The translations under genes and the position numbers were made by a program. The notes below the pieces were generated by a model, which saw nothing but the letters and a program-made list of their open reading frames with translations, had not been told where the DNA came from and searched no databases. From Cladopsammia gracilis (Eukaryota; Cnidaria; Anthozoa; Scleractinia; Dendrophylliidae): DNA of 64,000 nucleotides. Shown in pieces: positions 47,401-53,935 of the stretch; position 1 is the stretch's first letter; each line of letters begins with the position of its first letter. Where the stretch lies: NCBI GenBank assembly GCA_022457155.1, contig JAJGOT010000202.1:1168001-1232000 (forward strand), written 5' to 3'.

Positions 47401-47859
47401 ATGGTATAAGCTAAGCTTGTTAATAAATATCCACATGAACAATTTATGGTTCCGTTTTCGGCTAGATTGCTGAATAACCGGCCCACTTATTTGCATCTCA
47501 TTGAATAACGAAAGTGCCTGTTGTTATTTGCCTCGTTCTACAAAACGTACCGACAAAAAGTATGAATGGGCCGGGTATTCTAAAATCGCTCCTCAGCTTC
47601 AATTCACACCCAAAGCGACTTTTTAATTAACAGCACGTCAGAAAGCACAGCATAGATACGATTTCCATCCACTGTGCACTAGCAACATCGCACGTGCACG
47701 TGTAGAAACCGGAAAAAAAAAGCATCGAACGATCACATTCATATCATATCATAAAAACACAACACTCACCTCGTCTCTGTACGAATCTGGATCCCTTTTA
47801 ACCAAGTTTTGCAACTGCGGCAAGTTATTAGGTAACTTGTTTCTATTTCGGTCAGTCAT
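11440..47859 (-). CDS. SDAD1: SDA1 homologue (SDAD1), 60S ribosome biogenesis factor
   Basis: Twenty-four exons, 2097 bp, 698 aa (human about 687). Exons: 47770-47859, 44985-45089, 44298-44396, 42161-42216, 37429-37555, 36591-36749, 35587-35667, 31794-31895, 31535-31607, 31255-31358, 31075-31132, 29999-30057, 29789-29865, 29238-29335, 27970-28046, 26172-26255, 25739-25796, 24789-24868, 23103-23195, 21500-21615, 20509-20593, 12539-12622, 11798-11884, 11440-11484. Every junction is GT-AG and keeps phase. Family landmarks: [19 protein letters not shown] at the start; [57 protein letters not shown]; an acidic stretch at about residues 484-550; and [16 protein letters not shown] near the C-terminus. 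Sda1 proteins act in nucleolar/nuclear 60S pre-ribosome maturation and export. The gene is spread over 36 kb because its introns are filled with repeats, the longest (12623-20508) being 7.9 kb. Confidence 0.95.
12623..14200. other. SDAD1 intron, left part; no gene
   Basis: No element is recognised apart from a perfect 26-bp palindrome at 13005-13030 (CTTGTCCCAAATG followed by its complement). A G/C-rich alternating stretch lies at 14008-14040 (GCGCGCGCG). Confidence 0.4.
14268..14328 (-). repeat. Degenerate single unit of the 88/106-bp repeat family
   Basis: TTTCATTTGAATGGTGACAA, then GATTCGAAAGTTGAGAAC, matches the shared core of the family V units in their reverse orientation. It stands alone here. 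Confidence 0.5.
14800..14935 (-). repeat. Partial family V element, inverted against the next copy
   Basis: ATTGAAAAACAAATGGTA, GAGGTTTCATTTGAATGGTC and CAGACTCCAAAGTTC are one reverse-oriented unit. It abuts the plus-oriented copy starting at 14936, so the two lie head to head. Confidence 0.6.
14936..15321 (+). mobile_element. Family V TIR element with ~3 88-bp units (copy 3)
   Basis: It starts TTAACCCTTTCACACCC and ends CTCTTGGGAGAGAAAGGATT AA. About three tandem units lie between the ends, one with a small deletion near 15095-15115 (ACAAATCCAATGGTG and CATTCAATAAAACC). Confidence 0.75.
15586..16815 (-). repeat. 106-bp tandem array, ~11 units, sharing a core with family V
   Basis: The period is 106 bp, measured from AGGATTTCATCCACAGACTC at 16081, 16187 and 16293. 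Units contain TTTCATTTGAATGGTCACAC and CTCAAAAGTTAGAACCACC, then a segment absent from the 88-bp units (TTGTACAGCATAATAAACAG, then TACCACAGGAAAGTACTGCT). Central units (16000-16470) are nearly identical. Units at both edges are degenerate and one near 16480 carries a deletion. It lies inside the largest SDAD1 intron. Confidence 0.85.
16840..17669 (+). repeat. Pair of ~135-bp direct repeats
   Basis: Copies at 16840-16983 and 17536-17669 share GGGTGGGTATTCTTTTCAAC and GTTAAAATAGCTAGTGTGGC. They flank about 550 bp that includes CTATATAAGCTATATAGG-type words near 17148-17166. I saw no coding content, so these are a local duplication or the ends of an unrecognised element. Confidence 0.5.
17960..18115 (-). 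repeat. Family V fragment
   Basis: Reverse-oriented pieces (ATTGAAAAACAAATTGTACC, GATATTTCATTTTAATGCTC, ATAGGATTTCGTTGACAGAC) with a short local duplication of AAATATTGAAAAACAAAT. Confidence 0.6.
18806..19102 (+). repeat. Direct duplication with AGTCAAACTCGCGCGCATTC
   Basis: Two copies, 18806-18895 and 18991-19102, share AGTCAAACTCGCGCGCATTC, GTCCTTCCCG and a TCATCGAAATAA/TTATCGAAATAA end. The spacer has GGGACCGTTCAAATGAAAGC, a weak match to family V. No gene is seen. Confidence 0.5.
19870..20275. repeat. Decayed TTGG/CCAA-rich repeat
   Basis: Many spaced copies of CCAACAT, TTGGAAC and GTTGGA on both strands suggest a decayed foldback or minisatellite. No clean ends could be defined. Confidence 0.35.
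20322..20447. mobile_element. 126-bp foldback MITE
   Basis: The left arm begins GTTCAAAAGGTGTATAGCGC. The right arm ends with its inverse, GCGCTATCCACCTTTTGAAC. Both arms run on into ATCCACCGGATAAAT, and almost the whole element is palindromic. GGTCCCGGT and ACCGGGACC just outside may be outer parts of the same terminal repeats. Confidence 0.8.
20665..20801. mobile_element. 137-bp foldback element with CATGGGCAGTG ends
   Basis: CATGGGCAGTGCGGGCGTAC on the left pairs with GTAC...CACTGCCCATG on the right, and TACGGTATTTACG pairs with CGTAAATACCGTA inside. It lies in the SDAD1 intron just upstream (in transcript sense) of exon 21. Confidence 0.75.
20819..20953. mobile_element. Short TIR element, ATACTTATTGAGATTT ends
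   Basis: ATACTTATTGAGATTT at 20819-20834 is inverted as AAATCTCAATAAGTAT (with one extra A) at about 20937-20953. It is non-coding and adjacent to the previous foldback. Confidence 0.6.
21149..21350. repeat. Poly-G / poly-C bounded segment
   Basis: A G-run at about 21158-21172 and long C-runs at about 21316-21345 bracket a 150-bp segment. This resembles the poly-G-ended element at 22537-22900 but lacks its TACTCCC ends. Run lengths may be inexact because long homopolymers are error-prone. Confidence 0.35.
21933..22321 (-). mobile_element. Family V TIR element, minus orientation (copy 4)
   Basis: It runs from TTACCCTTTAACTCATAAAA to GTGAAGGGTTG, with about three 88-bp units read on the minus strand (ATAGGATTTCGTCAACAGAC at 22068 and 22156). 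The two inner units are almost identical. Confidence 0.75.
22385..22975 (-). mobile_element. tRNA-derived SINE (minus), interrupted by a MITE
   Basis: The minus strand reads a tRNA-like head (TTTCAACCTGAAGGTCGGGT then GTTCGAGCCC, a B-box) at about 22901-22970. The body and tail (AGACAAGCAACTTCACTCC; CACCCAGG; GTACCGGCGAC; GCTGGGGGTAAC; TGCGATGGACTAG) lie at 22385-22536. The order matches the intact SINE at 59039-59345. The head and body are separated by the element at 22537-22900. Confidence 0.75.
22537..22900. mobile_element. 364-bp poly-G-ended MITE with 9-bp target duplication
   Basis: One end has a G-run then TACTCCC. The other has GGGAGTACCC then a C-run, so GGGTACTCCC is terminally inverted. 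GGCTCGAAC occurs on both flanks (22528-22536 and 22901-22909) but only once in the parent SINE, so it is a target-site duplication. Nine bases is typical of Mutator-like elements. There is no transposase. Confidence 0.75.
23226..23345. mobile_element. 120-bp near-perfect palindromic MITE
   Basis: GGGTTCAATTCTGTAAAACT at the left is inverted as AGTTTTATTCAATTGACCCC at the right. The arms continue through GTGTAATTTACAAGTGT to a 5-6-base loop. It lies about 30 bp from SDAD1 exon 19. Confidence 0.85.
23346..24788. other. SDAD1 intron; no recognised element
   Basis: AT-rich intron with a C/T-rich patch at 23465-23495 and a repeated ACAAGGTACATTCTTATAAC-like word near 24596-24640. No gene is seen. 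Confidence 0.4.
25290..25465. mobile_element. Half of a poly-G-ended element
   Basis: Ends ATGGGAGTCCCCCC..., with the repeated motif GGTCTCYTTTAGGGG (GGTCTCTTTTAGGGGTC and GGTCTCCTTTAGGGGTT). The terminal GGGAGT + C-run pattern matches the family at 22537-22900. The opposite terminus is not clear. Confidence 0.45.
26321..26533. mobile_element. ~213-bp TIR element, TCGAGCGGGCGAGC ends
   Basis: AGTCGAGCGGGCGAGCAAAT on the left is approximately inverted as ATTCGCTCGCCCACTCGACT on the right. The interior contains GCGAGGCGATC repeats. Confidence 0.6.
26548..26765 (+). mobile_element. TIR element with internal tRNA-like sequence, truncated copy
   Basis: It starts AAATCATACCATCCAGAAG and continues TTATTGAGACTTACATAACG, then GGTGGTACAGTGGTACGGTA, CACAGGTTCAATCCTGAGTG and a T-run. 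It is the same element as at 27603-27885 but with a deletion in its terminal repeat, and its right end is not found. Confidence 0.65.
27541..27885. mobile_element. TIR element with internal tRNA-like boxes plus an extra inverted terminus
   Basis: The complete copy is 27603-27885. CCCAAATCATACCGCGTCC at the left is inverted as GGACGGTATGATTTGGG at the right, with a GACGTCGGACACCTTATTGA arm. Inside are GGTGGTACAGTGGTACGGTA and GTTTCAATCCTGAG (A-box- and B-box-like). A third terminus at 27541-27582, in inverse orientation, makes a local palindrome with the left end. That may be the remnant of a second adjacent copy. Confidence 0.75.
28693..29093. mobile_element. 401-bp hAT-like MITE with 8-bp target duplication
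   Basis: Left end GTGCTGGAAATAAC, right end TTATTTCCAGCACTG. The flanks carry an exact 8-bp duplication, CTGTTTAA (28685-28692 and 29094-29101). The right end gives the canonical CAGTG start when read inward, and the left end lacks the first CA. The interior has repeated CGGACAT/ATGTCCGA words. No transposase. It lies in an SDAD1 intron. Confidence 0.85.
29113..29196. mobile_element. Near-perfect palindromic hairpin element (~82 bp)
   Basis: AACAACTATTCACC at the left pairs with GGTGAATAGTTGTT at the right, and the arms run inward through GTGTCGGTGGCC to a short centre. It lies immediately next to the hAT-like MITE and about 40 bp from SDAD1 exon 14. Confidence 0.8.
29528..29703 (+). repeat. 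(TTCG)n tetranucleotide microsatellite, ~175 bp
   Basis: It is nearly pure TTCG, with a few TTCA variants at the edges. All frames read open as FVRS/NERT repeats, but this is an effect of repeat composition and not a gene. It lies in an SDAD1 intron. Confidence 0.95.
30298..30785 (+). repeat. 8-bp minisatellite array, ~490 bp
   Basis: Octamers alternate mainly between GACGAAGG and GACAAATG, with AACGAAGG and AATGAAGG variants. Strings of 16 and 24 bp recur as higher-order blocks. Open frames on both strands follow from the lack of stop triplets. It ends next to GGGCAAGCGCTCGAA, whose inverse (GCGCTCGAAGGGC) lies at the left edge near 30284. It lies in an SDAD1 intron. Confidence 0.9.
32126..32470. 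mobile_element. 345-bp TIR element with tRNA-like interior (best copy)
   Basis: The terminal repeats are about 45-50 bp: GGTAGAGTCTAGATTCCATA on the left matches the inverse of AGCTATAGAAGGTAGATTCTACC (32448-32470) on the right. GGTCGGACACCTTATTGAGA pairs with TCTCAATAAGTGTCCGACC further in. The interior has CGGTAGGCTATGTAAGCCTA, CACAGGTTCAATCCTGAGTG (B-box-like), a T-run, and AAAATTCGAAATGTCGACAT. It shares this interior with 26548-26765 and 27603-27885. Confidence 0.75.
32755..33095 (-). mobile_element. 3' stub of a non-LTR retrotransposon (LINE)
   Basis: The minus strand encodes [20 protein letters not shown] followed by a stop at 32924, the usual C-terminus of reverse-transcriptase proteins of jockey/CR1/L2-like LINEs. 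It is followed by an AT-rich 3' tail with ACAATA-type repeats (32755-32785). It is 5'-truncated, as most LINE copies are. Confidence 0.7.
33416..33644. mobile_element. 229-bp foldback element with TTAA target duplication
   Basis: TTAA flanks both ends (33412-33415 and 33645-33648). The ends are GGCCTGGTTCACACGTGCGA and its near-inverse TCGCACGTGTGAACAAGGC. The interior is GCAAAT/GCAAAC hexamer repeats in both directions, plus a second inner inverted motif (GGTTCACACATGTGAAACGC). A TTAA target is typical of piggyBac and Kolobok superfamilies. No transposase. Confidence 0.8.
34076..34192 (-). mobile_element. LINE reverse-transcriptase C-terminal fragment
   Basis: The minus strand reads [20 protein letters not shown], then [12 protein letters not shown] and a stop. 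WNxLP...FK is the common end of LINE ORF2 proteins. It is a short, 5'-truncated relic. Confidence 0.6.
34330..35375. other. AT-rich intron segment with AATAAGC-type inverted words
   Basis: Near 34360-34420 are several AAATAAGCGCTCCCC-like words. Near 35345-35370 are AATAAGCTCTC and AAATAAGCCCAC. These resemble the arms of a large decayed foldback element. Between them lies the dispersed repeat copy at 34985-35255. Confidence 0.3.
34985..35255 (+). repeat. Dispersed ~280-bp repeat (family R), copy 2
   Basis: TTCTACTAGTGCTCTAAGAG, GTGTCTTGGGCTGCAGATGG, TGAAAAAATTGGGC and GGGGCAGTTTTGACC appear in the same order as in the copy at 44525-44825. Both lie in SDAD1 introns. Confidence 0.8.
35436..35545. 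mobile_element. Short poly-G-ended element
   Basis: GGGGGGTAAACGGTATG at the left and GAGTATCCTTCCCCCC at the right, with GGGCGGAGCATCCACATACA inside. This resembles the family at 22537-22900. It ends about 40 bp from SDAD1 exon 7. Confidence 0.5.
36775..36965 (+). mobile_element. SINE-like repeat with B-box
   Basis: CACAGGTTTCAAATCCCGTT (B-box-like) is followed by AAGCCTGAATTTTTTCCGG, CACTGCGACGATCAAATTTC and TCATATATGATTTTCATATA. I recall this order from very abundant coral repeats. The A-box is weak. Confidence 0.45.
37649..38165 (+). mobile_element. Family V element broken by an inserted MITE
   Basis: The left part, 37649-37760 (TTGACTCCCAGAGTC, ATCCTATGGTGTGACCATTC), and the right part from 38125 (TACTTTTGTAAAGTACCATT) are one family V copy. 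It is interrupted by the CAGGG-ended element 37761-38124. Confidence 0.6.
37761..38124. mobile_element. 364-bp MITE with CAGGGCC ends, nested in family V
   Basis: CAGGGCCGGGTTGTTCGAAA at the left is inverted as CTTTGAACAACCTGGCCCTG at the right. The interior has GGTTAATGCTAACCCAGG. No target-site duplication is visible at the junctions. No transposase. Confidence 0.75.
38209..41560 (+). repeat. 300-bp satellite array A, 11 units plus a degenerate end
   Basis: Units start at about 38209, 38513, 38817, 39117, 39417, 39717, 40017, 40318, 40618, 40919 and 41219 (ACACCTTGAT...). Two unit types occur: type 1 with TTTTTAATGACC and GTTTGCTGTGGCAC, type 2 with TTTTCGATGACC and GTTTGGTGTGGTAC. Their order is 1-1-2-2-1-2-1-2-1-1-1. 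The last, degenerate unit (41430-41560) has GAAACACCCGTGGTAGTAAT. A 77-aa minus-strand frame is open only in type 2. It lies in the SDAD1 intron 37556-42160. Confidence 0.95.
41561..42160. other. SDAD1 intron flank, partial diverged satellite unit
   Basis: 41561-41750 continues as a strongly diverged satellite unit (TTTCCTTCTTTAATGATCAG, GACACACATCTTATTAAATG). 41800-41960 (ATACTAGATTTAGCAAGAAT, CTTTTTATTGATAAAATTA) recurs at 53590-53720 in the SLC15 gene, so it is another dispersed repeat. Confidence 0.5.
42217..43810. other. SDAD1 intron; GC-rich repeat patch
   Basis: 42585-42690 holds AGCGGGCGGAATTCTGAG, GGGAGCGGGCGGAAATT and CCCGCTCACTCAACG, a partly inverted GC-rich repeat. No gene was identified in the rest. 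Confidence 0.4.
43811..43902. mobile_element. 92-bp foldback MITE
   Basis: GTTATTTACCGGCC at the left is inverted as GGCCGGTAAATAAC at the right. GGTCCGTATAGGAAAAA pairs with TTTTTCCTATACGGACC inside. Confidence 0.85.
44525..44825 (+). repeat. Dispersed ~280-bp repeat (family R), copy 3
   Basis: TTCTACTAGTGCTCTAAGAG, GTGTCTTGGGCTGCAGATGG, CACTTGATGTCTTCCTCTTA and GGGGCAGTTTAGACCCCCAA match the copy at 34985-35255. Confidence 0.8.
45207..45383. mobile_element. 177-bp MITE with 5-bp target duplication, inside satellite
   Basis: It starts CAGGGGTTTCAATAA and ends TTATGAAAGCCCTG. It splits a satellite unit between CAGTTCTAAAGA and TAATTATTTTATGGG. AAAGA is duplicated (45202-45206 and 45384-45388), whereas intact units have it once. 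The CAGGG ends are hAT-like, and a 5-bp duplication fits hAT5-type elements. Confidence 0.85.
45384..46665 (+). repeat. 300-bp satellite array B, 4 units plus degenerate end
   Basis: Units start at about 45443, 45748, 46047 and 46344, all of type 1 (TTTTTAATGACC). The array ends in the same degenerate unit as array A (GAAACACCTGTGGTAGTAAT, GAACTGAATAACAGCT). A direct repeat, TGTAATAATTAATCTGGATT, lies at both edges (about 45139 and 46670). The array lies in the intron between SDAD1 exons 1 and 2. Confidence 0.9.
46690..47769. other. First SDAD1 intron, left of exon 1; no recognised element
   Basis: It includes ATC/ATT-rich simple sequence at 46765-46805. Open frames on both strands at 46863-47373 have no family resemblance. 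Near 47460-47580 are CCGGCCCAC and GGGCCGGGTATTC words of a decayed inverted repeat. Confidence 0.4.
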
Positions 47860-48884
47860 ATCAGCTTAAAAAGATAAATAAATCGAGAAATTGAAACGCC
47901 TTTATATTCCTGGATTTCGTCGGCCATGTTTTTGCCTCACTTTGATGTATTCTTGGAGTTGTCTGCTGGACTATCGCAGGCTCCGGAAAAAGTAAAAATC
48001 GGGAATATGGATGACAAGAAGGGAATAAGAGTGCGGGCGTTTAAAACAACCAGTAAACGAAAATACAGAAAATGAAAGTTCTTTAGCTATGGAAAATGGC
48101 ATGTTAATCCACAAGGTACCCCAGAGAGTCAAGTTTAAAAATTCCTGACACAAAAATCTAAAACTGCTAAATCTGTTTTGATGATAAACATTTATTTGTA
48201 TATTCTCTTTTCTGAAGTCAAAGCTCTTTAAGTGTCTGTAACTGGAGCTGGCTGCTTACAGGAATGATTCTTGTAAGAGAAGAATTCAAACAGGAATTTG
48301 TCAAGAGGGCCATAAGCTGAGCGGTCCACTTACAAAACTTACAAGAGTGTGCGTTCGGTTCTTTCTGTGCGTACCAGAGTGCAGATGACGTAAAACAAAA
48401 GGAACAAAGAACGACAATAATTCAAATGCAAAACAAGACCAAAAATACAATACCTCACAAACAACAGAAGACAATGAGTACCGGTACACACAGAAAGAAA
48501 CATACGCTCAGAGAGCTTTAACTGTACTCTGTCTGATTATTCCCTATTACAACTTTGTTGCGGACATCCATGGCAAAGACAATGGTTCACAAAGGTTTTT
48601 TATTCAAGTAGGAAAAACTAGTATATTTATTTTACATTAGAAATTATTTTCCTATTTAATATAAACCAATAAAAATAAAATAATCTTATTTGGCACCTAA
48701 TTATTATTTGACCTTCAATAAGAGCCATTTTTTTTTAAATTTTAAAAACATATTATTACATGTACATCAATAATTATGTATAAAACAATGTTGAAAAGTT
48801 ACAATTTAATCAATGAAAATAATTTAACATTTTAAAATACAACCTACAAGTAAATCCTTTTTCTCAAAGGCTTATTCGTCTTAT
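47860..48884. other. SDAD1 upstream region and SLC15 3' flank
   Basis: The SDAD1 promoter/5'UTR should lie just right of 47859. AATAAA on the minus strand at 48626-48631 (and another near 48191-48196) could end the SLC15 transcript. No gene is seen between them. Confidence 0.4.
48626..48631 (-). terminator. Candidate polyadenylation signal of the SLC15 gene
   Basis: AATAAA on the minus strand, about 255 bp past the stop codon at 48885. The choice is tentative because the region is AT-rich and other signals exist. Confidence 0.3.
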
Positions 48885-49438
48885 TCAACTAAGCTCTACA
48901 AATTGACTTGTCTGTGCTTCATGATCAATCCTGATGCCACTCTCTGTGGGCGGCAGCTGTTCATGTCCTGAAGGTTCCTCGTTAATTAAACATTGATGAT
49001 TAAATTTATCTTTGTCCCATCCAATATTGTAATTGCTTCCTATAATATATGTAAAAAATATTGCAATAAGCATCAGACCAGCTAGCAGCCAGTAATAGTA
49101 GGCAACTTTTTCATTGCCCAGGTAATGTCCAAACACACCATCCCCAGCTCTAGGATACCATTCCCACTGATAGGCAGTCAAAGCCAAAATGGCGAGGCTC
49201 AGCAGACTTCCAACACTTATCATCAAGTTGTACACTGCTGATGTTACACTGTGAGGTGTGGAAGGACACATTGTGAATACCATTTGAAGACCTGACAAAC
49301 AAATGCAACACAATTTGATGTTTATATCAAGTGATAAATGTAATACAGTGTACATGTGCGCTATTTAACAATTAGACCCGTAGTCCGAAAGGGCTACGGG
49401 TCAATAGCCCATGAGGCGAAGCCGAATGGGCTATTGAC

Positions 49439-49472
<34 letters not shown>

Positions 49473-49620
49473 TAGTATCACCCAACTAGTCGGGCAGAAA
49501 AAGGCAATAATAAAAAAAAAGCAATTGCAAGTTGAAGAAATATTTATTTGGGAATAAAACGAAAAATAAAACCGGCCAATTTCGCTACTCGATGACTATT
49601 ACTATTAGACCCCTAGTAGC

Positions 49621-49658
<38 letters not shown>

Positions 49659-52600
49659 GTTGGGTGATACTAATATGTCTTATATATGTCTGAATGACCT
49701 TAATGTATACATCTAAGCGTCAAATGGTACATGAAAACATCTAGAAGTGACAACCTATAAAGACATAATATGTTGACCACATTAATCTATATGCACTTAG
49801 ACAGCTGCAAAATATGCTATATTTTAATTCAATACATTGATACACTGCCCAAATATGGTCAAAAAGTTATCAATATACGCTATGTCTACATGACATATAT
49901 CCAACGATGGCGGTAAATTTCGCATTTTGAAAAGAGAATGCAAAAATGACGGACCGGCCTTGATATTCTTTCTTCAAACTGTGCTATTGTTATCAACGTG
50001 TCAAATTATAAAACCATTATGGCGCTCAAGCTTGCGTGATATTGCCTAAGAATTGGGCGATATCACGCACGCTTTCGCGCTCTAACTTTTACCTGGGTAA
50101 ATTTGAAACAATAGCAGTGACACATTTAAGCATGCAGCAGCTATTGCTATTCAAATTAAACATGCAACGGCAATTGTTATTTCAAATTATTTACCTATTA
50201 AGTAAATGTTAAAAATGTGTAACTGCAGCTAATAGTTCAGGGAAATACAGTTGTAAAACCAGTTAACCTATACATATGTAAAATAAAAATGATTAACTTT
50301 AATTTTCCATTGTATTTTTTATGTATGGATTAAGCCAAAACTTCCTTCAGATTACATGCATGCTGAATATGAGGTTGGATATGTGATAGTCATATATAAT
50401 AAGTACAAAATTTTGATAACCTTTTGCTTCAAATTTCTCCAAGAATTATTATAATTATTTTATGGTTTGGGAAGCTATATTTTAAGTGTTTCATCAGGTA
50501 TCCATTTGCTCCTTGAAGTTCAGGTTATAAAAAAATCCTCAGCTGCCCCTCACGTTTTCAACCCAGCTCTCTGAATGTTTGGATATCCTGATGAAACACT
50601 CTCCCTAATGTGTTTGATATCAGTGAATGACTAACAATATATTGACCAGCTGAAAAACAAAACATTTTTAAAACTGAAATTAAAACAAAATATAGGAAAT
50701 GTTTGTTTGTAAGTTTGTTTGAGAATCTGTTTAAAGTTACCGGACAGAATATAAAGGGAAAATTTATTTATTTAATCACCTGGAATGCCTGTGAAGACTT
50801 CACTCATGCCCATCAGGGTGTACTGTGGAATTTGCCACCATATGGAGTAGTTCCGTACAACAAGGTAGGTCTTACCACTTGCTGTATGGTTCACTGACCC
50901 GGCATCAAAGAAGCTATTTGTCATTTCTTTCTCAACATGGCCAGCTAAAAAGAAAAGCAATGCTTTGGTTAGCAGAGTTACAGCACTAACCCATGGAAAT
51001 AGAATCAGTAAAAAGGTGTCTGATAAATAACTGCAAAAATTGAACAATGTTTATGGATGTACTGTACACGGTGTTGCACCCACAGGCCTTAAGGTCTGGG
51101 TAAGGGAATGTAAAGGAAGGGATAACAAGTGAGATGACAGGCTCAAGGGCAACAGTAAGTTTTAGGAGCATACCCACTTCCCCACCCCCCAAGAATTATA
51201 CCATTTCATTTATACATGTGTAACGTCAAAGACTAGCATTTTGCATACAGGAAGCACTTTCCAATGATAAGACATCGGAGGGACTGGCTTAGTACGGACT
51301 CTGATCTACATGTAAGTGAAAAAGTGATGAACAAAAGCCATCACTTACACTGACATGGGGTGGGAGGTTATAATTTACTGAAATAGCAGCAGCCCATAAA
51401 CCATACTTTGATTGGTCAATGAAGTGTTGTATATTTTGATTGTATATTCATGAATAAATTACGGTAACTAAGAGTATTTTTTTAGTACAAGTATTGGACA
51501 GATTATATTTCCCCCAAAGGTAATGAGTACTGTAGGTAAATTTGTGCCAGGATTGGTACTGTGTATGGTCATAATCTACCAGTAATACAATCCGTTATTT
51601 ATTGTTTTGGTTGTGAAGATAAAGAGCTGAGGAAAAGGGGAAAGGGGGTTGATATATTTCTTGCTCCAAAAAATGGGTGCTTCCTAGAGATGTGGGTGCT
51701 TTTTTCAGGGGGGGGGGGGGGGGGTTGTTAATTAACATTCATGCATCTTTTGCATATAAAGTTAATACCTACCCATTCCCGCTGATCCAGCTGCCAATAA
51801 CATCCCTAACATAACCTTGCACAGCATAGGAACAGTAATGCCGCACTTAGCAAGGCCAGGGTAGACACACCTCTCCATTGCAGGAACCAGAATCAACAGA
51901 ATGACAATCTCACATAGACTAGGCCAGGCAGCAGGAAAGATGATGCTTCCATATTCTGCCTTGAGATGTAAGCCTTGCAGGATAAATGTGCTGTAAAGCT
52001 AAAGATTTAACAAGAATTACTTGAATGTACATACTGTACAGTGCTATATGCAGTCAACCCTTCCCTATACCCATCAGTTTTCATTTTTCAAGCCTTTACT
52101 GGTGAGAAAATAAAATCAAGTAACTGTACAATACTATGCACTTATTGACTGAGTTAGGTTGGGCTGGACGGGAAAATATTTGGCTCGTGATCATGCGCCA
52201 TGACCGAGAGCCAAATATTTTCCCGTCCAGCCCGAACTAACTCAGTCAATAAGTACAACTCGTAAAAAATCTTGCTGTACTCAGTCCGTATGCGATGACC
52301 GAGAGCCAAATATTTTCCCGTCCGGCCCGACCTAACTCAGTCAATAAGTATTTTATAATATGACTAGAAAGTACAACAAGAATAGTCATGCAGTGCGAGG
52401 TCGCTTGAACTTGAGCGGGGCCGGACAGCTTTTTCTGGACCGGCTCACATCAACCCGTCCGGCCCCGCTCACGTCACCTTGCGATTCTATTTTCTGTAGG
52501 TTGCGTCAACGGGGCCGTACAGGCATATTATAATGAGCGTTATTATTATTTGAGTGTGACGTCTTCTTGTAAAGAAAAGAAAACACGCAAAATATCTCAG

Positions 52601-53899
52601 CACAGACTGATGTACAATGTACATGTATTACACAGTAGATTGTTGTAATTACACTTTAATATCCAAGTTTAAAGACACTGAAGCTATTAATAATGACAGG
52701 AATTTTAGTCAAATAATAAATCCATTATTAGATGGCTTAACAAAGAATATGTGTGGACATTTTTATTCATTGCTCGCATTTCTTCTTACCCCAGCAGGGC
52801 TTGAAAAAATACTGCACAACTCGTAAAAAAATCTGTGGTTATTACATTGTAACTGTTAAACCATCAAATAAGGTGAATATAATTATTACACAACTTCCTA
52901 CTGTTTTTTATTACGACACTACTGTGAGTTATATATTTATTGACAGTCATCTTTCCCCAACTCCAGGTTAATGGAAGTGTTTTTTGCCACTGCATACAAT
53001 GCATGCATGCTTATATCCGGCATTTTACGGAATTATAAAATAGACCATTTTACAGTTGTGTGCTTGGTGACCTTGCCTTTGAGTGGAAGCGAGGCTGAAG
53101 GTGACCTTGCTATAATACAGACCTAAGAGCTTTTCAGATGTAAATTTAGTTGGTTAGCATGAGAAAAGCCTTCTTAACATATGAAAGGCAGAAAGGTTTG
53201 TATCAAAGCAAGGTCACCGTCAGCCTCGCTTCCACTCAAAGGCAAGGTCACCAAGCACACAACTGTAAAATGGACTATTACAAAAAATTACCTGGGTGTA
53301 GATCATCCAGTAAGGAATGAGAAGGACAGAGAACACTACAACCTTGTACATGGACCTGACTTCATTCACTTCTGCTTCCAAAAAAGTGCCGCCATAAGTG
53401 ATGACAGCCTTGTCAAGCCAGTCACTTTCAGATGATAATGAAGCACTTCCTGAACTGCTTCTCGAAATAAGTTCCCTGAAACAGAATTTGCCTGACATTA
53501 CAAAAAAACTCAAAGCTGCATGTAGGTGACCGGAGTGCATATAGTCAGTGCACATGTATACAGCCACTATAACCCCTGATTATACATAGGCATAATACTA
53601 GATTTAGCAAGAATCTTTTTACTGATTAAATTACATGTAAGATGGAAATTTCTAAGCATGATTTTTATTATAAAGGTGCAATGATTTTTAACTCATAGCT
53701 TTTAGCATGTTTTAGCATTTTTTAACATTCTATTGCAGTTTTACCGGTAGTCTTTTTATTAATTAATTAATTAATTAATTAATTAACTGATTATTTCACA
53801 GGGCCCACATTGATAGCAGTTATGTAACTGAAGTGGTTACCCTGTATAAATAATTTTTTATTATTATTATTGTTATTATTATTATTATATATTATTTTA

Positions 53900-53935
<36 letters not shown>

